A DNA stretch of 64,000 nt, from positions 124,001-188,000 of the forward strand of contig NZ_FWXU01000001.1 in the NCBI RefSeq assembly GCF_900176345.1, read 5' to 3'. The DNA comes from Rhizobium sp. RU36D (lineage in GTDB: Bacteria; Pseudomonadota; Alphaproteobacteria; Rhizobiales; Rhizobiaceae). Shown piece after piece: positions 63,144-64,000 of the stretch. Position 1 is the first letter of the stretch, and each line of letters starts with the position of its first letter. The position numbers and the translations under genes were made by a program. Below the pieces are notes generated by a model, which saw only the letters and a list, made by a program, of their open reading frames with translations, was not told where the DNA came from and ran no database searches.

Positions 63144-64000
63144 GTGACCGAAATCCCCGATCAACAGGCCCGCAAGACCCGCTCGCTCAGGCCGCTTTCA
63201 GGCCTTCTTCCCTATCTCGCCCGGTACAAGGGCATGGCGGCAGCGGCCCTGTTTTTCCTGTCGCTTGCCGCTGCGACGACGCTTGCCTTGCCCTTAGCCG
63301 TCCGTCGCATGCTCGATCACGGCTTCAACGCCGCCGACAGCGGTTTCATCAACAACTATTTCGCGATGATGATCATCATGGCGGTGGTGTTGGCGCTCGC
63401 CAGCGCCTTTCGCTATTACTTCGTCATCACCATCGGCGAGCGCATCGTCGCCGATGTCAGGCGCGACGTTTTCGCCCATGTTACCCGGCTCTCGCCGGAC
63501 TTTTTCGACGTCAACCAATCCGGCGAAATCGTCTCCCGGCTGACGGCCGATACCACGCAGATCAAATCCGCGGTCGGCGCGACAGCCTCGCTGGCACTGC
63601 GCAACACGATCCTCTGTCTCGGCGCGATGGCCATGATGATCTATACCAGCCCGCGGCTTTCGGTGCTGGTGCTGGCAGCCATCCCGGTCATCGTCTTTCC
63701 CCTGGTGGCCTTTGGCCGCTCGGTGCGCAAGCGCTCCCGCGAGGCCCAGGACAAGCTGGCCGCCGCTTCGGCCTATGCCGGCGAAACCATCGCCGCCGTC
63801 CGCACCGTCCAGGCCTTCAATGGCGAACAGGCGGCAACGGACCGCTACGCATCCGCCGTCGAATTTGCCTATGATGCCGCCCGCGCGGCCGTGCGGACAC
63901 GGGCCGTCCTCACCGGCGTCGCCATCACGCTCATCTTCGGCAGCATCGTCGCGATCCTGTGGTATGGCGCGCAGGGCGTCCTGTCAGGCACGTTGAGTGC
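63144..64000 (+). CDS. ABC exporter (MsbA-like permease-ATPase fusion), 3' end cut off
   Basis: The first 285 codons of an ABC transporter half-molecule; it runs off the window before the ATPase domain. Visible are four to five membrane helices of an exporter-type domain (start near residue 25) and typical features such as F-F-D-V-N-Q-S-G-E-I-V-S-R-L-T-A-D, R-T-V-Q-A-F-N. Homologues export lipids or drugs as homodimers. The GTG at 63144 is chosen for the upstream GGAG; an ATG at 63078 in the same frame lacks a ribosome binding site. Confidence 0.85.
   Translation, partial: MTEIPDQQARKTRSLRPLSGLLPYLARYKGMAAAALFFLSLAAATTLALPLAVRRMLDHGFNAADSGFINNYFAMMIIMAVVLALASAFRYYFVITIGERIVADVRRDVFAHVTRLSPDFFDVNQSGEIVSRLTADTTQIKSAVGATASLALRNTILCLGAMAMMIYTSPRLSVLVLAAIPVIVFPLVAFGRSVRKRSREAQDKLAAASAYAGETIAAVRTVQAFNGEQAATDRYASAVEFAYDAARAAVRTRAVLTGVAITLIFGSIVAILWYGAQGVLSGTLS

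Noticed and set aside
63023..63874. 283-codon frame overlapping the ABC exporter gene
   Set aside because: The product is Arg/His/Pro-rich without membrane segments; the frame starting at 63078/63144 gives a clear exporter domain.

Overview
The window is a gene-dense, GC-rich chromosomal segment of an alphaproteobacterium, almost certainly a member of the Rhizobiaceae (Rhizobium/Agrobacterium/Ensifer relatives). Supporting evidence: the neighbourhood ruvCAB - sulfolipid genes - ybgC-tolQRAB-pal-cpoB-tilS-ftsH-glmM, a serC-serA operon with a hairpin leader, an RcdA (DUF1465) gene with CtrA boxes, a 6S RNA gene just behind zapA, EcfG-type (RpoE2-like) stress promoters, an Omp25/31-like barrel and rhizobial-style palindromic repeats. 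I see no phage, insertion sequence, CRISPR array or rRNA.

Layout. 1-3.5 kb: end of a polyol operon (mannitol dehydrogenase, HAD phosphatase, FGGY pentulose kinase). 3.5-9.7 kb: a palindromic repeat, a DgcA-type racemase/epimerase, mnmA, tRNA-Met, a TRIC channel, a transglycosylase lipoprotein and a Tim44-domain protein. 9.7-12.3 kb: bd-type quinol oxidase cydAB with a 38-residue DUF2474 subunit gene. 12.5-15.7 kb: serC-serA, with a second copy of the repeat. 15.8-21 kb: outer-membrane barrel, secreted protein, chemoreceptor and luciferase-like oxidoreductase. 21.1-26.6 kb: a tightly coupled operon ruvC-ruvA-vapB-vapC-ruvB-metallophosphoesterase-Nudix-Nudix-DinB. 26.5-29.6 kb, opposite strand: sqdB-sqdD-sqdC for sulfoquinovosyl diacylglycerol. 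29.7-40.8 kb: Tol-Pal complex, tilS, ftsH, glmM. 40.9-53 kb: stress protein, K+/H+ antiporter, pgk, class I aldolase, MFS transporter, rcdA, patatin phospholipase, and gap and tkt on the opposite strand. 53.3-64 kb: DUF4164, zapA, 6S RNA, PaiB, cfa, a second chemoreceptor, 5-formyl-THF cyclo-ligase, YmdB-type phosphoesterase, MBL hydrolase, PNPOx stress protein, yebC, rpmE and a truncated ABC exporter.

How the genes work together. Envelope functions dominate: Tol-Pal, sulfolipid, cyclopropane fatty acids, Omp, FtsH and GlmM. The most notable signals are regulatory or architectural: a VapBC toxin-antitoxin pair embedded between ruvA and ruvB with 4-base overlaps; an rcdA promoter region combining two perfect CtrA boxes, an EcfG-type promoter and a possible ~100-nt small RNA; a third perfect CtrA box before the Omp25-like gene; EcfG-type promoters before a DUF2171 gene and a PNPOx gene at almost identical distances; and a serC leader whose fold hides its ribosome binding site. 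All names come from reading the sequence and from memory of the families; no database was searched.
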